From assembly GCA_902363595.1 (NCBI GenBank), contig CABJAP010000015.1, positions 1 to 64,000 on the forward strand: a DNA stretch of 64,000 nt. Direction: 5' to 3'. Positions 1 through 9,200 of the stretch are shown here, one piece after another. The notes under the pieces were generated by a model. The model was not told where the DNA came from, searched no databases, and saw only the letters and a list, made by a program, of their open reading frames with translations. The position numbers and the translations under genes are program-made. How positions within the stretch are numbered: position 1 is the first letter of the stretch; every line of letters begins with the position of its first letter. Origin of the DNA: Clostridia bacterium. Lineage in GTDB: Bacteria; Bacillota; Clostridia; Peptostreptococcales; Anaerovoracaceae.

Positions 1-41
1 ATACTTGGCGGGTGACTGCCTGGGAAAGTAGGACGTTGCCA
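1..41 (+). rRNA. rrf: 5S ribosomal RNA, 3' end (partial)
   Basis: The first bases match the conserved 3' part of firmicute 5S rRNA: a loop E/helix IV segment (ACTTGGCGGGTGACTGCCTG), then GGGAAAGTAGGACGTTGCCAA. An intrinsic terminator follows directly, as expected at the end of an rRNA operon. The rest of the operon lies outside the window. The 3' boundary is approximate. Confidence 0.75.
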
Positions 42-49
42 ATTTTACA

Positions 50-82
50 AAAATAGAGACTGTTTAAACAGTCTCTATTTTT
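50..82 (+). terminator. rRNA operon terminator
   Basis: A perfect inverted repeat (AATAGAGACTG / CAGTCTCTATT around TTTAAA) ends in a T tract. It lies about 10 bases after the 5S 3' end and separates rRNA transcription from the pyr operon. Confidence 0.85.
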
Positions 83-178
83 ATGTAAAATTGGACAGCG
101 AAAGGAACACAGTGAGCGGAGGAGTGCTGCCTGCAACTCATCCAGGCCTCACAAAACAAAAAATATTTTCATTTCCTA

Positions 179-208
179 TTGACGGCCGGAAGGACCCTGT
201 GGTATACT
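179..208 (+). promoter_or_regulatory. Sigma-A promoter of the pyr operon
   Basis: TTGACG (179-184) and TATACT (203-208) are separated by 18 bp. The leader to the pyrC start at 250 is only about 35 nt. That is too short for a PyrR-type anti-antiterminator/terminator, and none is visible. Confidence 0.7.
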
Positions 209-249
209 ATCGAAGATTTAGGCCAAAACACGAATGAAAGGGAAAAGGT

Positions 250-1509
250 ATGAAAACATTACTGAAAAACGGATATATTTTCACAGGCAATGGATTCGAG
301 AAAAGAGACGTTTTTGTCATTGACGATCGTTTGTCTCTTTCCCATTTTGATAAATACGATGAAAGAATTGACTGCGATTCTTTCTTTATAATTCCAGGTT
401 TAGTCGATGTGCACGTACATCTTCGGGAACCTGGTTTTTTTTATAAAGAGTCCATGAAAACCGGGACCATGGCAGCGGCCAGAGGCGGATATACAGCTGT
501 TTGCGCCATGCCCAATTTAAGCCCGGTGCCATCGACAGCAGACGGGCTCAGGCAGCAGCTGGAGCTCATTGAAAGGGATGCTGTCATTAAAGTTTATCCT
601 TATGGAACCATTACAAAAGAACAGAACGGCAGAGGCATGCTTTCCGATATGGACGCCTTGAAGGATCAAGTGATCGCTTTTTCCGATGATGGAAAAGGCG
701 TTCAGACCGCTGATCTGATGGAAGAGGCGATGAAGAAAGCAAATGCTTTAAACAAAATGATTGTAGCCCACTGCGAAGATGAAACGCTGCTTGATGGCGG
801 ATACATTCATGACGGAGCTTATGCAAAAGCCCATGGACATAAGGGGATTTGTTCAGAAAGCGAATGGGGACAGGTCAAGCGGGACATTGAACTATGCAAA
901 AAAACGGGGGCAAGATATCATGTGTGCCACATCTCCACAAAGGAAACAGTTGCGCTGATCCGCCAGGCAAAGGCTGAGGGCGTAAAGATATCCTGCGAAA
1001 CAGCGCCTCATTATCTGGTATTCTGCGACGAGGACTTGCAGGAAGACGGCCGATTCAAAATGAATCCGCCCATTCGTACAAAAGAAGATCGGGAAGCCTT
1101 GATCGAAGGCCTTTTAGACGGAACCATCGATGTGATTGCGACCGACCATGCGCCCCATAGCCAGGAAGAAAAAAGCAAGGGGCTTGAGGGCAGCGCATTT
1201 GGAATCGTAGGGCTGGAAACCGCATTTCCGGTATTGTATACAGCGCTGGTTAAGACCGGGAAGCTTTCTCTGGAGCAGCTGGTTTACCGAATGGCTATCG
1301 CCCCGCGCCGGCTCTTCGGCATAGAGGGCGGTGCTTTGCAGGAAGGGCAGATCGCGGACCTGGCAATTCTGGATTTGGAGAGCACTTACCGGATCGACCC
1401 AAACAGCTTTCTGTCAAAAGGACGGAGCACACCCTTTGCGGGCATGGAAGTGACCGGAAAAACCGTTGCAACCTTTGTGAATGGAGTGAACGTTTATGAA
1501 AACAAGTAA
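250..1509 (+). CDS. pyrC: Dihydroorotase
   Basis: Catalyses reversible cyclisation of carbamoyl-aspartate to dihydroorotate, the third step of UMP synthesis. The 419 residues fit the class I bacterial enzyme. The metal-site motif DVHVHLREPG lies near residues 53-62, and the C-terminal DVIATDHAPHS motif supplies further metal and catalytic residues. The ATG at 250 follows a GGGAAAAGG ribosome site. It is the first gene of a tightly packed pyr operon, and its end overlaps pyrK by 14 nt, which suggests translational coupling. The identification is secure from the motifs and the neighbours. Confidence 0.95.
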   Translation: MKTLLKNGYIFTGNGFEKRDVFVIDDRLSLSHFDKYDERIDCDSFFIIPGLVDVHVHLREPGFFYKESMKTGTMAAARGGYTAVCAMPNLSPVPSTADGLRQQLELIERDAVIKVYPYGTITKEQNGRGMLSDMDALKDQVIAFSDDGKGVQTADLMEEAMKKANALNKMIVAHCEDETLLDGGYIHDGAYAKAHGHKGICSESEWGQVKRDIELCKKTGARYHVCHISTKETVALIRQAKAEGVKISCETAPHYLVFCDEDLQEDGRFKMNPPIRTKEDREALIEGLLDGTIDVIATDHAPHSQEEKSKGLEGSAFGIVGLETAFPVLYTALVKTGKLSLEQLVYRMAIAPRRLFGIEGGALQEGQIADLAILDLESTYRIDPNSFLSKGRSTPFAGMEVTGKTVATFVNGVNVYENK

Positions 1510-2221
1510 ATATCAAATTCAATCCAATCGAAAACTGGCCAGGGATATCTATGAGATGAAGCTGCAGGGAGACACCTCTCAACTTACAGCGCCGGGACAG
1601 TTTGTCAACATAAAACTGGAAGGGCTTTATCTGAGACGCCCCATTTCGATTTGCGACTGGGAGCCGGATTTGCTGACGATCATTTACAAAGTCGTTGGAA
1701 TGGGGACGGAGAAAATGGCTGAAATGAAACCGGGCGAGGAGCTGGACATACTTGGACCTCTGGGAAATGGCTATGATCTGGACAAAATTGAAAAAACGAG
1801 CCCGGTCCTTGCCGGCGGAGGTGTTGGAATCCCGCCCATGTACGGGCTTGCCAAAGCTTTGCTGAAACGGGGCATAAAACCTCAGGTCATACTGGGATTC
1901 AACACAAAAGAAGAGCTGTTTTACGAACAAGCTTTTCGCGCTCTGGGAGCGGACGTGAAGGTAACAACAGCCGACGGAAGCTATGGAATTAAGGGCTTTG
2001 TAACCGACGCCATGAAGAATCCGGAATATGTTTGCGCCTGCGGACCCGAACCCATGTTAAAGGCTGTCTATGACCGGACAAAGGACGGACAATTCAGCTT
2101 TGAAGCCAGAATGGCCTGCGGATTCGGCGGATGCATGGGATGCAGCTGTCAGACAAAATATGGGTCAAAGCGAATCTGCAAAGAGGGCCCGGTGTTAGAA
2201 AAGGAGGAAATCCTATGGTAG
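1496..2221 (+). CDS. pyrK: Dihydroorotate dehydrogenase B, electron-transfer subunit
   Basis: This FAD/[2Fe-2S] subunit passes electrons from PyrD to NAD+ in the heterotetrameric type 1B dihydroorotate dehydrogenase. The 241 residues show the flavin-binding RRPISI motif near residue 43, a nucleotide-binding loop AGGGVGIPP, and a C-terminal cysteine cluster (ACGFGGCMGCSCQ, then RICKEGPV) that would ligate the 2Fe-2S centre. It begins inside the 3' end of pyrC and ends 7 nt into pyrD, so all three genes are overlapped. Its presence shows that the organism uses NAD+ rather than fumarate or quinone as the acceptor. Confidence 0.95.
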   Translation: MKTSKYQIQSNRKLARDIYEMKLQGDTSQLTAPGQFVNIKLEGLYLRRPISICDWEPDLLTIIYKVVGMGTEKMAEMKPGEELDILGPLGNGYDLDKIEKTSPVLAGGGVGIPPMYGLAKALLKRGIKPQVILGFNTKEELFYEQAFRALGADVKVTTADGSYGIKGFVTDAMKNPEYVCACGPEPMLKAVYDRTKDGQFSFEARMACGFGGCMGCSCQTKYGSKRICKEGPVLEKEEILW

Positions 2222-3126
2222 ATACAAAGGTGACCCTCAGCGGTCTTGTCCTGGACAATCCCATTATTCCTGCAAGCGGGACCTTCGGCTATGGCAAAGA
2301 ATATACCGAGTTTTACGATTTGAATATATTGGGCTCCATTTCTTTTAAAGGAACTACTGTGGAAGCCAGATTCGGCAACCCCCAGCCCAGGATCGCCGAG
2401 TGCAGCCAGGGAATGATCAATTCCGTGGGACTGCAGAACCCGGGACTGGAAGCGGTGATCGCAAAGGAACTGCCAGAGCTTGCACAGATTTACCAAAAGC
2501 CGGTGATTGCCAATGTGAGCGGGTTTTCCATCGATGAATACGCAGCCTGCGCAAAGGCCATGGATCAGCAGGAGCAGGTGGGAATCATTGAAGTAAACGT
2601 CAGCTGTCCCAATGTTCATGACGGCGGCATGGCTTTCGGCGTGCTTCCTGAAAGCGCGGCTGCGGTGACAGAGGCAGTCAAAAAAGTGACGACCAAACCC
2701 GTCTACATCAAACTGAGCCCCAATGTAACGGATATCGTTTCCATAGCCAAGGCTTGTGAAAGCGCGGGAGCCGACGGGCTGAGCCTGATCAATACGCTGC
2801 TGGGAATGCGCATTGATATCAAAAAGCGCCAGCCGGTAATTGCCAACAAAATGGGCGGATTTTCCGGACCAGCCATTTTTCCGGTGGCAGTGAGAATGGT
2901 TTACCAGGCGGCAAAAGCAGTGAACATCCCGGTCATCGGCATGGGCGGTATTTCCACTGCCCAGGATGTGATCGAAATGATGATGGCAGGCGCATCCGCG
3001 GTTCAAATCGGAGCAGCCAATCTGGTTAACCCCTATGTATGCAAAGAGATCATCGAGGAACTCCCCCATCTTATGGAGAAGCTGGGGATCCAAAGGCTTG
3101 AGGATATTATCGGAATCGTAGAATAA
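2215..3126 (+). CDS. pyrD: Dihydroorotate dehydrogenase B, catalytic subunit
   Basis: FMN-dependent TIM-barrel enzyme that oxidises dihydroorotate to orotate and works with PyrK. The ATG at 2215 is preferred over upstream in-frame codons because AAAAGGAGGAA sits 8 bases before it; the product is then 303 residues starting MVDTKVTLSG, the normal family length. The segment EVNVSCPN carries the active-site cysteine typical of class 1 enzymes, and GMGGISTAQDVIEMM is the C-terminal FMN-phosphate loop. The gene overlaps pyrK by 7 nt and is followed by pyrF after about 12 nt. Confidence 0.95.
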   Translation: MVDTKVTLSGLVLDNPIIPASGTFGYGKEYTEFYDLNILGSISFKGTTVEARFGNPQPRIAECSQGMINSVGLQNPGLEAVIAKELPELAQIYQKPVIANVSGFSIDEYAACAKAMDQQEQVGIIEVNVSCPNVHDGGMAFGVLPESAAAVTEAVKKVTTKPVYIKLSPNVTDIVSIAKACESAGADGLSLINTLLGMRIDIKKRQPVIANKMGGFSGPAIFPVAVRMVYQAAKAVNIPVIGMGGISTAQDVIEMMMAGASAVQIGAANLVNPYVCKEIIEELPHLMEKLGIQRLEDIIGIVE

Positions 3127-3138
3127 AGGAGGTACGTG

Positions 3139-3840
3139 ATGGGAAAAGATGTAATTATCGCATTGGATTTTAAGAATGGAAAAGAGGCGTTAGAGTTTTT
3201 AGACAGGTTTACGGACAAGAAGCCCTATGTCAAGGTGGGCATGGAGCTCTACTATGCAGAGGGGCCGGCCATTGTCAGGGAAATTAAAAAGCGTGGACAC
3301 CAGATGTTCTTAGATCTGAAGCTCCACGATATCCCCAATACGGTGGAGAAGGCCATGGCAGTCCTGTCAAGGCTGGATGTGGATATGGTCAACCTCCACG
3401 CTGCGGGAACCATCGAAATGATGAAAGCAGCTTTGCGGGGCCTGACCAGGGAGGACGGCACCAGACCGCTTCTCATCGCAGTGACCCAGCTGACATCCAC
3501 CAGCCAGGAGCGGATGACCGAGGAACTGCTCATTGAGGAAGACCTGGATAAAGTGGTTATCCGTTATGCGGAAAACGCCGATATGGCCGGATTGGACGGA
3601 GTCGTTTGCTCTCCGCTGGAAGCAGGGAAAATTCACGACACATGCGGAAGGGATTTTCTAACCATAACGCCGGGCGTGCGCTTTGACAACGCATCAAAAG
3701 GCGACCAAGTGCGGGTGACCACCCCGGCGAAAGCCAAGGAACTGGGTTCCGATTACATTGTCGTGGGCAGACCGATCACCCAGGCCGACGATCCGGTAGC
3801 CGCATATAACTGTTGTGTAGAAGATTTTGTGGAGGTATAG
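3139..3840 (+). CDS. pyrF: Orotidine-5'-phosphate decarboxylase
   Basis: Decarboxylates OMP to UMP, the last step of the pathway. The motif [10 protein letters not shown] near residues 60-70 carries the catalytic Asp-Lys-Asp residues of the family. A GTG at 3136 is in frame directly before the ATG at 3139. The ATG is preferred because AAAGGAGG ends at 3132 and spacing to the GTG would be only about 3 nt. The protein is about 233 residues, the group 1 length. It sits between pyrD and pyrE, 3 nt before the latter. Confidence 0.95.
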   Translation: MGKDVIIALDFKNGKEALEFLDRFTDKKPYVKVGMELYYAEGPAIVREIKKRGHQMFLDLKLHDIPNTVEKAMAVLSRLDVDMVNLHAAGTIEMMKAALRGLTREDGTRPLLIAVTQLTSTSQERMTEELLIEEDLDKVVIRYAENADMAGLDGVVCSPLEAGKIHDTCGRDFLTITPGVRFDNASKGDQVRVTTPAKAKELGSDYIVVGRPITQADDPVAAYNCCVEDFVEV

Positions 3841-3843
3841 ATT

Positions 3844-4482
3844 ATGAAAAAAGAAATTGCAAAAGGACTGTTGTCCATTGGAGCTGTATTTTTAAGACCG
3901 GATGAGCCTTTTACCTGGGCCAGCGGTATCAAAAGCCCCATCTATTGCGACAACCGACTGACGCTGACAGCGCCCCAGGTTCGTATCAAAGTGGAGCAGG
4001 GACTGGCGGCGGTGATCCGGGAGCATTACCCCCAGTGTGAAGTGCTGATGGGAACCAGCACGGCCGGAATTGCCCATGCGGCCATTACGGGACACATCAT
4101 GGACCTTCCCATGGGATACGTGAGAGGTTCGGCAAAGGACCACGGAAGAACCAACCAGATCGAAGGAAAGCTGGAAAAGGGCCAGAAGGTGGTCGTCATT
4201 GAAGACTTGATTTCCACGGGCGGGTCGGTCCTGGAAACAGTGGAAGCGCTGAGAAACGCCGGAGCTGAAGTTCTGGGAATCGCCAGCATCTTTACATACG
4301 GCATGGCCAAAGGTATCGAGAGAATGGATGCAACCGGCATTAAAAACGTAAGCCTTTGTGACTTGGATACTTTGGTTGAGGTTGCTGCAGAAGAAGGTTA
4401 CATCAAAGACAGCGACGTGGAGCGGTTGATCGCGTTTAGAAACAACCCTTCTGACGAAGGATGGATGAAAGGAGATAAATAA
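3844..4482 (+). CDS. pyrE: Orotate phosphoribosyltransferase
   Basis: Transfers the phosphoribosyl group from PRPP to orotate, giving OMP. The PRPP-binding motif [13 protein letters not shown] is clear near residues 117-130, and the hood-loop segment [15 protein letters not shown] is present upstream of it. The protein is 212 residues. It is the long form, closer to archaeal and clostridial PyrE. Its stop codon directly abuts the pyrB start codon, so the two are almost certainly cotranslated. Confidence 0.95.
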   Translation: MKKEIAKGLLSIGAVFLRPDEPFTWASGIKSPIYCDNRLTLTAPQVRIKVEQGLAAVIREHYPQCEVLMGTSTAGIAHAAITGHIMDLPMGYVRGSAKDHGRTNQIEGKLEKGQKVVVIEDLISTGGSVLETVEALRNAGAEVLGIASIFTYGMAKGIERMDATGIKNVSLCDLDTLVEVAAEEGYIKDSDVERLIAFRNNPSDEGWMKGDK

Positions 4483-5406
4483 ATGAGTGAAACAATTCGT
4501 AATTTGATCAGTATTTTAGATATGTCCGTGGAAGAGATCGACCACTTGATCGATGTGGCCGATGACATTGTTGCAAACCACGACCAGTATGAAGAGATCT
4601 GCAGAGGGAAAAAGCTTGCCACGCTGTTTTTCGAACCGAGTACCAGAACCAGACTCAGCTTTGAAGCGGCCATGCTGGAACTGGGTGGATCAGTTCTGGG
4701 CTTTTCCGAAGCGTCTTCCAGCTCAGCGGCAAAAGGAGAGAGCGTCAGCGATACTGTGAGGACAGTCGGCTGTTATGCGGATATTATCGCCATGCGCCAT
4801 CCGAAAGAAGGAGCGCCTTTAGTGGCTTCCCGAAGAACGACTGTGCCCATTATCAATGCCGGCGACGGCGGACATTTCCATCCGACCCAGACGCTGACCG
4901 ACCTTTTGACCATTAAAAGAAAAAAGGGAGAACTGGGCAACATTACCCTGGGGCTGTGCGGGGACCTGCAGTTTGGCAGAACGGTTCATTCTCTCATCGA
5001 AGCCATGCTCCGTTATCCCAATGTGAAGTTTGTGCTCGTTTCACCGGAAGAACTGAGGGTGCCGGAGTACATCCGTGAAAAACTGCGCAGTGCGGGCGTT
5101 GAATGGTGCGAAGTGGAAAGCATGGAGGAAGTCATGCCTCAGTTGGATGTGCTGTATATGACTCGCGTGCAGAGAGAACGTTTCTTCAATGAAGAGGACT
5201 ATATCAGACTGAAAGATACTTATATTCTGGATATGGACAAGCTGGAAAGCGCTAAGAAAGATTTGACGATCATGCATCCGCTGCCCAGGGTAAATGAGAT
5301 TTCCGTAAAAGTGGACGATGACCCGAGGGCTTGCTATTTTGAACAGGCGCTGTGCGGAAAACACATCAGAATGGCGCTGATTTTGAATCTGTTAGGTATA
5401 AAATAG
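4483..5406 (+). CDS. pyrB: Aspartate carbamoyltransferase, catalytic subunit
   Basis: Condenses carbamoyl phosphate with aspartate, the committed step of pyrimidine synthesis. The carbamoyl-phosphate site STRTRLSFE is near residues 52-60, and the HPTQTLTDL aspartate-side motif is near residue 131. At 307 residues it is the size of the enteric-type catalytic chain that assembles with PyrI. The start is adjacent to the pyrE stop, and GGAGA precedes it. The regulatory chain is encoded 12 nt downstream. Confidence 0.95.
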   Translation: MSETIRNLISILDMSVEEIDHLIDVADDIVANHDQYEEICRGKKLATLFFEPSTRTRLSFEAAMLELGGSVLGFSEASSSSAAKGESVSDTVRTVGCYADIIAMRHPKEGAPLVASRRTTVPIINAGDGGHFHPTQTLTDLLTIKRKKGELGNITLGLCGDLQFGRTVHSLIEAMLRYPNVKFVLVSPEELRVPEYIREKLRSAGVEWCEVESMEEVMPQLDVLYMTRVQRERFFNEEDYIRLKDTYILDMDKLESAKKDLTIMHPLPRVNEISVKVDDDPRACYFEQALCGKHIRMALILNLLGIK

Positions 5407-5418
5407 GAGGGATGGAAG

Positions 5419-5844
5419 ATGAATATCGACGGCGTAACGACTGGAATCGTATTGGACCATATTAAAGCGGGAAAAAGCATGCAGATTTATAACTATCTGG
5501 GACTGGATAAGCTGGATTGCAGCGTGGCGGTGGTGCAGAATGTCCGCAGCAGCAAATACGGCAAAAAGGATATCATTAAGATCGACGATGAAATCGAACT
5601 GGATTTTGAAATGCTGGGATATATCGACAGCAATATCACCATCAATCGGGTGAAAGACGGCGTTCTAACCAAGAAAGAACACCTGGAACTGCCGGAAACG
5701 CTGACCAATGTGATCAAATGCAAGAACCCCAGATGCATCACTTCTGTGGAGCAGGAAATCATCCATATGTTCAAGCTGGCGGATAAGGAAAAGAAAATTT
5801 ACCGCTGTGCCTACTGCGATGTGGAGCATAAGGAATATAAATAG
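5419..5844 (+). CDS. pyrI: Aspartate carbamoyltransferase, regulatory subunit
   Basis: Zinc-binding allosteric subunit that holds catalytic trimers together and binds nucleotide effectors. The C-terminal zinc site is visible as two cysteine pairs (CKNPRC and CAYC, residues about 103-135). The 141 residues fall a little short of the 153-residue enteric protein. GGAGGG lies 9 bases before the ATG. With pyrB it implies nucleotide feedback control at the protein level, while no RNA-level attenuator is seen at the operon start. It is the last gene of the operon and is followed by a strong terminator. Confidence 0.93.
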   Translation: MNIDGVTTGIVLDHIKAGKSMQIYNYLGLDKLDCSVAVVQNVRSSKYGKKDIIKIDDEIELDFEMLGYIDSNITINRVKDGVLTKKEHLELPETLTNVIKCKNPRCITSVEQEIIHMFKLADKEKKIYRCAYCDVEHKEYK

Positions 5845-5860
5845 TTTTTAACGGGGATCC

Positions 5861-5902
5861 GGGCCGGGCGCGATGATTGTATTTGCGCCCGGTCCTGTTT
5901 TT
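5861..5902 (+). terminator. pyr operon terminator
   Basis: A GC-rich stem GGGCCGGGCGC (5861-5871) pairs with GCGCCCGGTCC (5885-5895), with one G-T wobble, and is followed by TGTTTTT. It sits 17 bases after the pyrI stop. Confidence 0.85.
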
Positions 5903-6219
5903 GGTCGCCGAAGAAGTATGGTAAAGGAGCTGTAAAATAAGTCCCTTTGATTAAAATGAGGAGGGCTCATAAGCAGTAAGATAATAACGGCTGATCTATA
6001 TGTTTATGAAAGAAACTAGAAGGATTGAACTTGTATGATTCAGTAATATATATAAAAGGAAAAACTTGACAATTTAAAATTGATCGTCTATTCTAGAATT
6101 GGATGTATGGATATGATTGCCCTTGGAGGTTAATTTTCTTTTTGAACAGGGTATTTTCATATAAAGTACGTGAAGTTTTATCAGGACTAGGTGAAAACTA
6201 GTAAAGGAGACGTGCTGTT
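5903..6219 (+). promoter_or_regulatory. Intergenic region and promoter of the surface-protein gene
   Basis: The 317 bases between the pyr terminator and the next gene hold no convincing gene. A promoter is visible: TTGACA at 6066-6071 and TATTCT at 6089-6094 with a 17-bp spacer. This gives a leader of about 120 nt ending in TAAAGGAGACG before the ATG at 6220. The region is visibly more AT-rich than the pyr genes. Short in-frame fragments are present but have no ribosome site. Confidence 0.55.
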
Positions 6220-9200
6220 ATGTATAAGCTTAAGCGATACACGGTGCATAGTGTAGATGTTTTAGTTATAATAGTTATTTTTGTTGTAATAGTATTATCG
6301 ATTGGTAAAAGTGATGTGTTTGCAGCAGAAACTTTAGACAATCAAACTTTTACGGTTGACAATATTGAATACAAAATTGTTTCCACTGATAAAGTAGAGA
6401 TTATCAACTATAATCGGGAGAAAAAAGGAGAAATTAATTTTGGAGCGTATGTAACCTATGATGGAAATACATATACAATCGTTCATATAAAAAATTGTCT
6501 ACTAGAAGGCTGCCGAGAAATTACTTCAGTTAATCTTCCGGACACAATTGAGTATATTGGAGAGGGAGCATTTCGAAACTGTACCAATCTTAGTGCTTTA
6601 AGGTTACCAAATAACAAGAATTTAATAGTGGAATATGAAGCGTTTTCTGGATGTATTGATTTGCTTGAAATTACATTGCCGGAACAGTTAAAGAATGTGC
6701 AGCACCATGCTTTTCAAAATTGTACAAGCCTAACCACGGTTCGGCTCAATACGATTAATTGTGAAGCTATTACAGAGCGTAGAGGTTCAGATGAAACAAT
6801 TTTTAAAGGATGTATGAAGTTAGAGAAGGTATATATCGGCGAAAAAGTAACCGTGGTTCCAACTGGAATATTTAGCGGTTGTACAGGATTAAAAAAGATA
6901 GTTTACGAGGGTGACAATGTCAGGAAAATAGGTGGGGCTGCTTTTGCAGGTTGCAAAAGCTTAGAGACGCTTGAACTTCCTGATTCGCTAACAGAAATTA
7001 ATCCGAAGGCTTTCATGTTCTGCACATCATTAAAGGAGGTTACAATCCCTGAAAACATTAAAAAGTTAGGATATGGAATTTTTGGGAGTTGTAATAACAT
7101 AGAAACAATTAATTTTAATGCAATAAATTGTACATCCATGGGAGAAAGTGGATGGGCAGGATATTTATATACGTTTGGTGGAGTAAGTGGCATAAGTGAA
7201 AATATGTCAGGTGTTAAAAAACTTATCATTGGAGAAAAGGTTCAAAGAATACCACAATATGCATTTGGCGGCTGCCCCAACTTGGAATCAATTAACATAC
7301 CCGCATCCGTATCATCAATTCAAGCGAATGCTTTTGAAAATTTACCGAAATTATTGTCTATAGTAGTAAGTGGGAATAATTCTATCTATACAGACCATGA
7401 AGGAATTTTGTATACAAAAGATAATAAAATGATAATTCGCTGTCCTGAGGGGAAGGAATTATTAACGGCGGGTTGTTTTATTGGAGTAACCCAGATTGGC
7501 AACGTTGGATTTTCAAACTGCACACGTTTAAAGCAAATTAATCTCCCGGACACAGTCGAGTATATTGGAGAGGGATCATTTCGAAACTGTACCAATCTTA
7601 GTGCTTTAAGGTTACCGAATAACAAAAATTTAATAGTGGAATATGAAGCGTTTTCAGGATGTATCGCTTTGCCTGAAATTACATTGCCGGAACAGTTAAA
7701 GAATGTGCAGCACCATGCTTTTCAAAATTGTACAAGCCTAACCACGGTTCGGCTCAATACGATTAATTGTGAAGCTATTACAGAGCGTAGAGGTTCAGAT
7801 GAAACCATATTTAAAGGATGTATGAAGTTAGAGAAGGTATATATTGATGAAAAAGTAACCGTGGTTCCAACTGGAATATTTAGTGGTTGTACAGGATTAA
7901 AAAAGATAATTTACGAGGGTGACAATGTCAGGAAAATAGGTGGGGCTGCTTTTGCAGGTTGTAAAAGCTTAGAGACGCTTGAACTTCCTGATTCGCTAAC
8001 AGAAATTAATCCGAAGGCTTTCATGTTCTGCACATCATTAAAGGAGGTTACAATCCCTGAAAACATTAAAAAGTTAGGATATGGAATTTTTGGGAGTTGT
8101 AATAACATAGAAACAATTAATTTTAATGCAATAAATTGTACATCCATGGGAGAAAGTGGATGGGCAGGATATTTATATACGTTTGGTGGAGTAAGTGGCA
8201 TAAGTGAAAATATGTCAGGTGTTAAAAAACTTATCATTGGAGAAAAGGTTCAAAGAATACCGCAATATGCATTTGGCGGCTGTCCTAACTTAGAATCGAT
8301 CAAAATTTATAATAAAGCTTGTGATATTTATAGCGGAGAAAATGGTGGAAGAACCTTTGAAGAAGATGCAATTATTTATGGATACTTAGATTCTACAGCC
8401 GAGGAATACGCAGCTAAATACGGGAGAACTTTCCGAATAATTGGTAGTGATTACTCTTATGATCATTCAACAGAGTTGGAAGAATGGTTGTTAAATCAGG
8501 GATCTCTAAATAGTATTATGTATCTTACGAAAGATGAAAATTTTATGTGTTCCAGGGCAGTTGCGGAAAGTGATTCAAGCTTTGCTGACCATTTTGTACA
8601 AACAATAACAAATATGTTGTACTGTGGTTTAGATGGATGGAAAGATATTTTTTCATTGGCAACTACCAAAGAGCAGGCAAGGGAAGTTCTGATAGCGTTG
8701 CTGGATACTTATGGCTCAGAAGTAGAGGAGTTGGCAGATGCTGAAACAGCATATAAATATGCAAATTTATATGTAAAAACATTACAAGAATCTGACTGGG
8801 CATATGCAATTGACTTTGGGTTAAAGGATAATGAAATTGATCAACTAAAGGAAGTTTGCACTGAAGACGTTTTGGCACAATTTTTTATAGACGGTAAATA
8901 TGAAACAATATCGGCATATCTGCAAATAAAAGGGGGATATTCGGCTGATTCAAAAGCTGTGAAATGTATTGAGCAATTTACAAAATCAAAAAAGTTGACA
9001 AATGAACTTTCTGATAGCATTGGATTGCTTGGGGATGGACTACAAATTCTTTCTATGACAAATGGAACGATTAATCGTTTATATGAGGTTGAACGCCTTG
9101 CAACAGCTGACGAAATGTTTTCAGAAATGTTGATATATCTGAATAAGAACTGCATTTTTATTCCTGTACGTGAAGCTGCTGACGAACTATATACCGTAAT

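Noticed and set aside
178-249. PyrR-type attenuator or uracil-responsive leader before pyrC
   Set aside because: The leader is only about 35 nt and shows no PyrR-binding loop or terminator hairpin.
2149-3093. Minus-strand open frame of 314 codons opposite pyrD
   Set aside because: It is antisense to pyrD in a compact operon and has no support of its own.
6531-8302. Duplication as a pure assembly artefact
   Set aside because: The copies differ at several coding positions and are separated by unique sequence, so they are not a simple repeated contig segment.
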